Of a stretch of DNA of 5,844 nt, positions 5,234 to 5,844 are shown piece after piece. The position numbers and the translations under genes are program-made. Numbering within the stretch: the first letter of the stretch is position 1; every line of letters starts with the position of its first letter. The stretch comes from Betaproteobacteria bacterium (lineage in GTDB: Bacteria; Pseudomonadota; Gammaproteobacteria; Burkholderiales; SG8-39), in NCBI GenBank assembly GCA_029858545.1, contig JAOUFA010000246.1:1-5844 (forward strand). The letters are read 5' to 3'. The notes beneath the pieces are model-generated. The model saw only the letters and a list, made by a program, of their open reading frames with translations, searched no databases and was not told the DNA's origin.

Positions 5234-5256
5234 CCGGCAGGGCGCAAGCGCCCCGG
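5234..5256 (-). other. Stem-loop abutting the rpoN stop codon
   Basis: Starting at the base right after the rpoN stop, the minus strand has GGGCGC (5253-5248), a 2-base TT, then GCGCCC (5245-5240). This gives a 6-bp perfect GC stem, or 5 bp with a 4-base loop. It can be extended by 3 more pairs (5254-5256 with 5234-5236) past a 3-base bulge. No T-run follows. It occupies about a third of the 69-bp rpoN-hpf gap and could act as an attenuator, an RNA-processing mark or a 3' stabiliser for rpoN mRNA. Confidence 0.45.
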
Positions 5257-5844
5257 TCACAGGCTTTTCCTCTGGTTGACAGGCGGGATTTGTAACAATT
5301 CTCGGTACTTCGCCACGGTGCGCCGTGCCACTACGATACCCTGTTGCCCGAGAATTTGCGAGATGCGCGCATCCGACAGAGGCAAACGCGCGTCCTCGGA
5401 GGCAACCAGTTGCCTGATCAGGGCGCGAATCGCGGTTGACGAAGCCGCCCCCCCGGTGTCGGTCGCCACATGGCTGCCGAAGAAGTACTTCAGCTCGAAA
5501 GTGCCGCGCGGAGTGGCCATGTATTTCTGCGTCGTCACGCGTGAAACGGTACTCTCGTGAAGGCCGAGGGTATCGGCAATCTCGCGCAGCACGAGCGGGC
5601 GCATCGCCACCTCGCCGTGATCGAGGAACTGGCGCTGGCGCTCGACGATCGCCTGTGACACGCGCAGGATAGTCTCGAAGCGCTGTTGTATGTTCTTGAT
5701 CAGCCAGCGCGCCTCCTGGATCTTGCCGCCCAGCGTGCCGCGCGAGCGCGGCCCGAGTTCGGCATACAGACGGTTGATGCGAAGCCGCGGCATCGCCTCC
5801 GGATTGAGGCTCGCCCGCCAGGCGTTGCGCAGCTTGCGCACGAT
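5257..5844 (-). CDS. rpoN: RNA polymerase sigma-54 factor RpoN (5' end outside window)
   Basis: These are the last 195 residues of sigma-54, which directs core RNA polymerase to -24/-12 promoters and needs AAA+ activators. The visible part starts inside the core-binding region (PRLRINRLYAEL, residues 19-30 of the fragment) and continues with KIQEARWLIKNIQQRFETIL. It then has the helix-turn-helix LREIADTLGLHESTVSRV (86-103), the KYMATPRGTFELKYFF block (107-122), and the diagnostic RpoN box ARRTVAKYRE (173-182) that contacts the -24 element. The C-terminus IPPVNQRKSL is typical. The reading frame runs off the window edge with an Ile codon, so the GTG near 5841 is an internal valine and not a start. 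Roughly 280-300 N-terminal residues, including the activator-responsive region I, are expected beyond 5844. It is followed by hpf after 69 bp. Confidence 0.97.
   Translation of the reverse strand: MVRKLRNAWRASLNPEAMPRLRINRLYAELGPRSRGTLGGKIQEARWLIKNIQQRFETILRVSQAIVERQRQFLDHGEVAMRPLVLREIADTLGLHESTVSRVTTQKYMATPRGTFELKYFFGSHVATDTGGAASSTAIRALIRQLVASEDARLPLSDARISQILGQQGIVVARRTVAKYRELLQIPPVNQRKSL

Noticed and set aside
5188..5247. Upstream extension of hpf (20 residues)
   Set aside because: The Shine-Dalgarno AGGAG lies 6 nt before the internal ATG at 5187, and Hpf homology begins at that ATG.
4786..5295. Plus-strand open frame (169 codons) across hpf and its flanks
   Set aside because: It is antisense to a complete Hpf with a strong Shine-Dalgarno and runs into rpoN; no domain is visible.
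1..5844. Mobile elements, CRISPR arrays, toxin-antitoxin or defence genes, tRNA/rRNA genes
   Set aside because: Nothing resembling terminal inverted repeats, a transposase, regularly spaced repeats or a cloverleaf was seen; the window is densely filled with conserved housekeeping genes.

Overview
This window is ordinary chromosomal core sequence from a GC-rich proteobacterium (about two-thirds G+C by eye). The gene order rpoN-hpf-ptsN-hprK-rapZ, with hprK directly after ptsN, is typical of Betaproteobacteria and is also seen in xanthomonad-like Gammaproteobacteria. I favour a betaproteobacterium, but no rRNA or lineage marker is present to settle it. I see no mobile element, CRISPR array, tRNA, rRNA, integrase or foreign-looking segment.

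Layout from left to right: (1) bases 1-63 may be the last 20 codons of an unidentified + strand gene. (2) Bases 91-1281, minus strand, encode a complete M20-family amidohydrolase of the hippurate/N-acyl-amino-acid hydrolase type. (3) A 101-bp divergent intergenic region separates it from mutY. (4) Bases 1383-2432, plus strand, encode complete MutY, the A/G-specific adenine glycosylase. (5) One base after the mutY stop codon, a minus-strand cluster begins. Read 5'->3' on the minus strand it runs rpoN (3' part only, cut by the window edge), hpf, ptsN, hprK, rapZ, ending tail to tail against mutY.

The minus-strand cluster is a regulatory module. RpoN is sigma-54, and Hpf is the short ribosome hibernation factor. 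PtsN is EIIA-Ntr, the terminal phosphoacceptor of the nitrogen-related PTS. HprK is the HPr kinase/phosphorylase that sets the phosphorylation state of HPr-like carriers, and RapZ is a GlcN6P-linked adaptor protein. ptsN and hprK overlap by 32 bp and hprK-rapZ are 13 bp apart, so these three are probably translated from one message. The 193-bp hpf-ptsN gap holds a GC stem-loop followed by a perfect TATAAT, suggesting ptsN-hprK-rapZ can also be transcribed independently of rpoN-hpf. No HPr/NPr gene follows rapZ here.

I found no candidate for an undescribed system. The observations most worth checking are local: the RapZ C-terminus lacks the basic RNA-binding tail known from E. coli and is encoded across a perfect GC hairpin at the mutY/rapZ convergence; a possible leaderless mutY promoter; a ptsN ribosome-binding site that could be masked by a hairpin; an internal ptsN promoter overlapping an alternative in-frame ptsN start; and a stem-loop abutting the rpoN stop codon.
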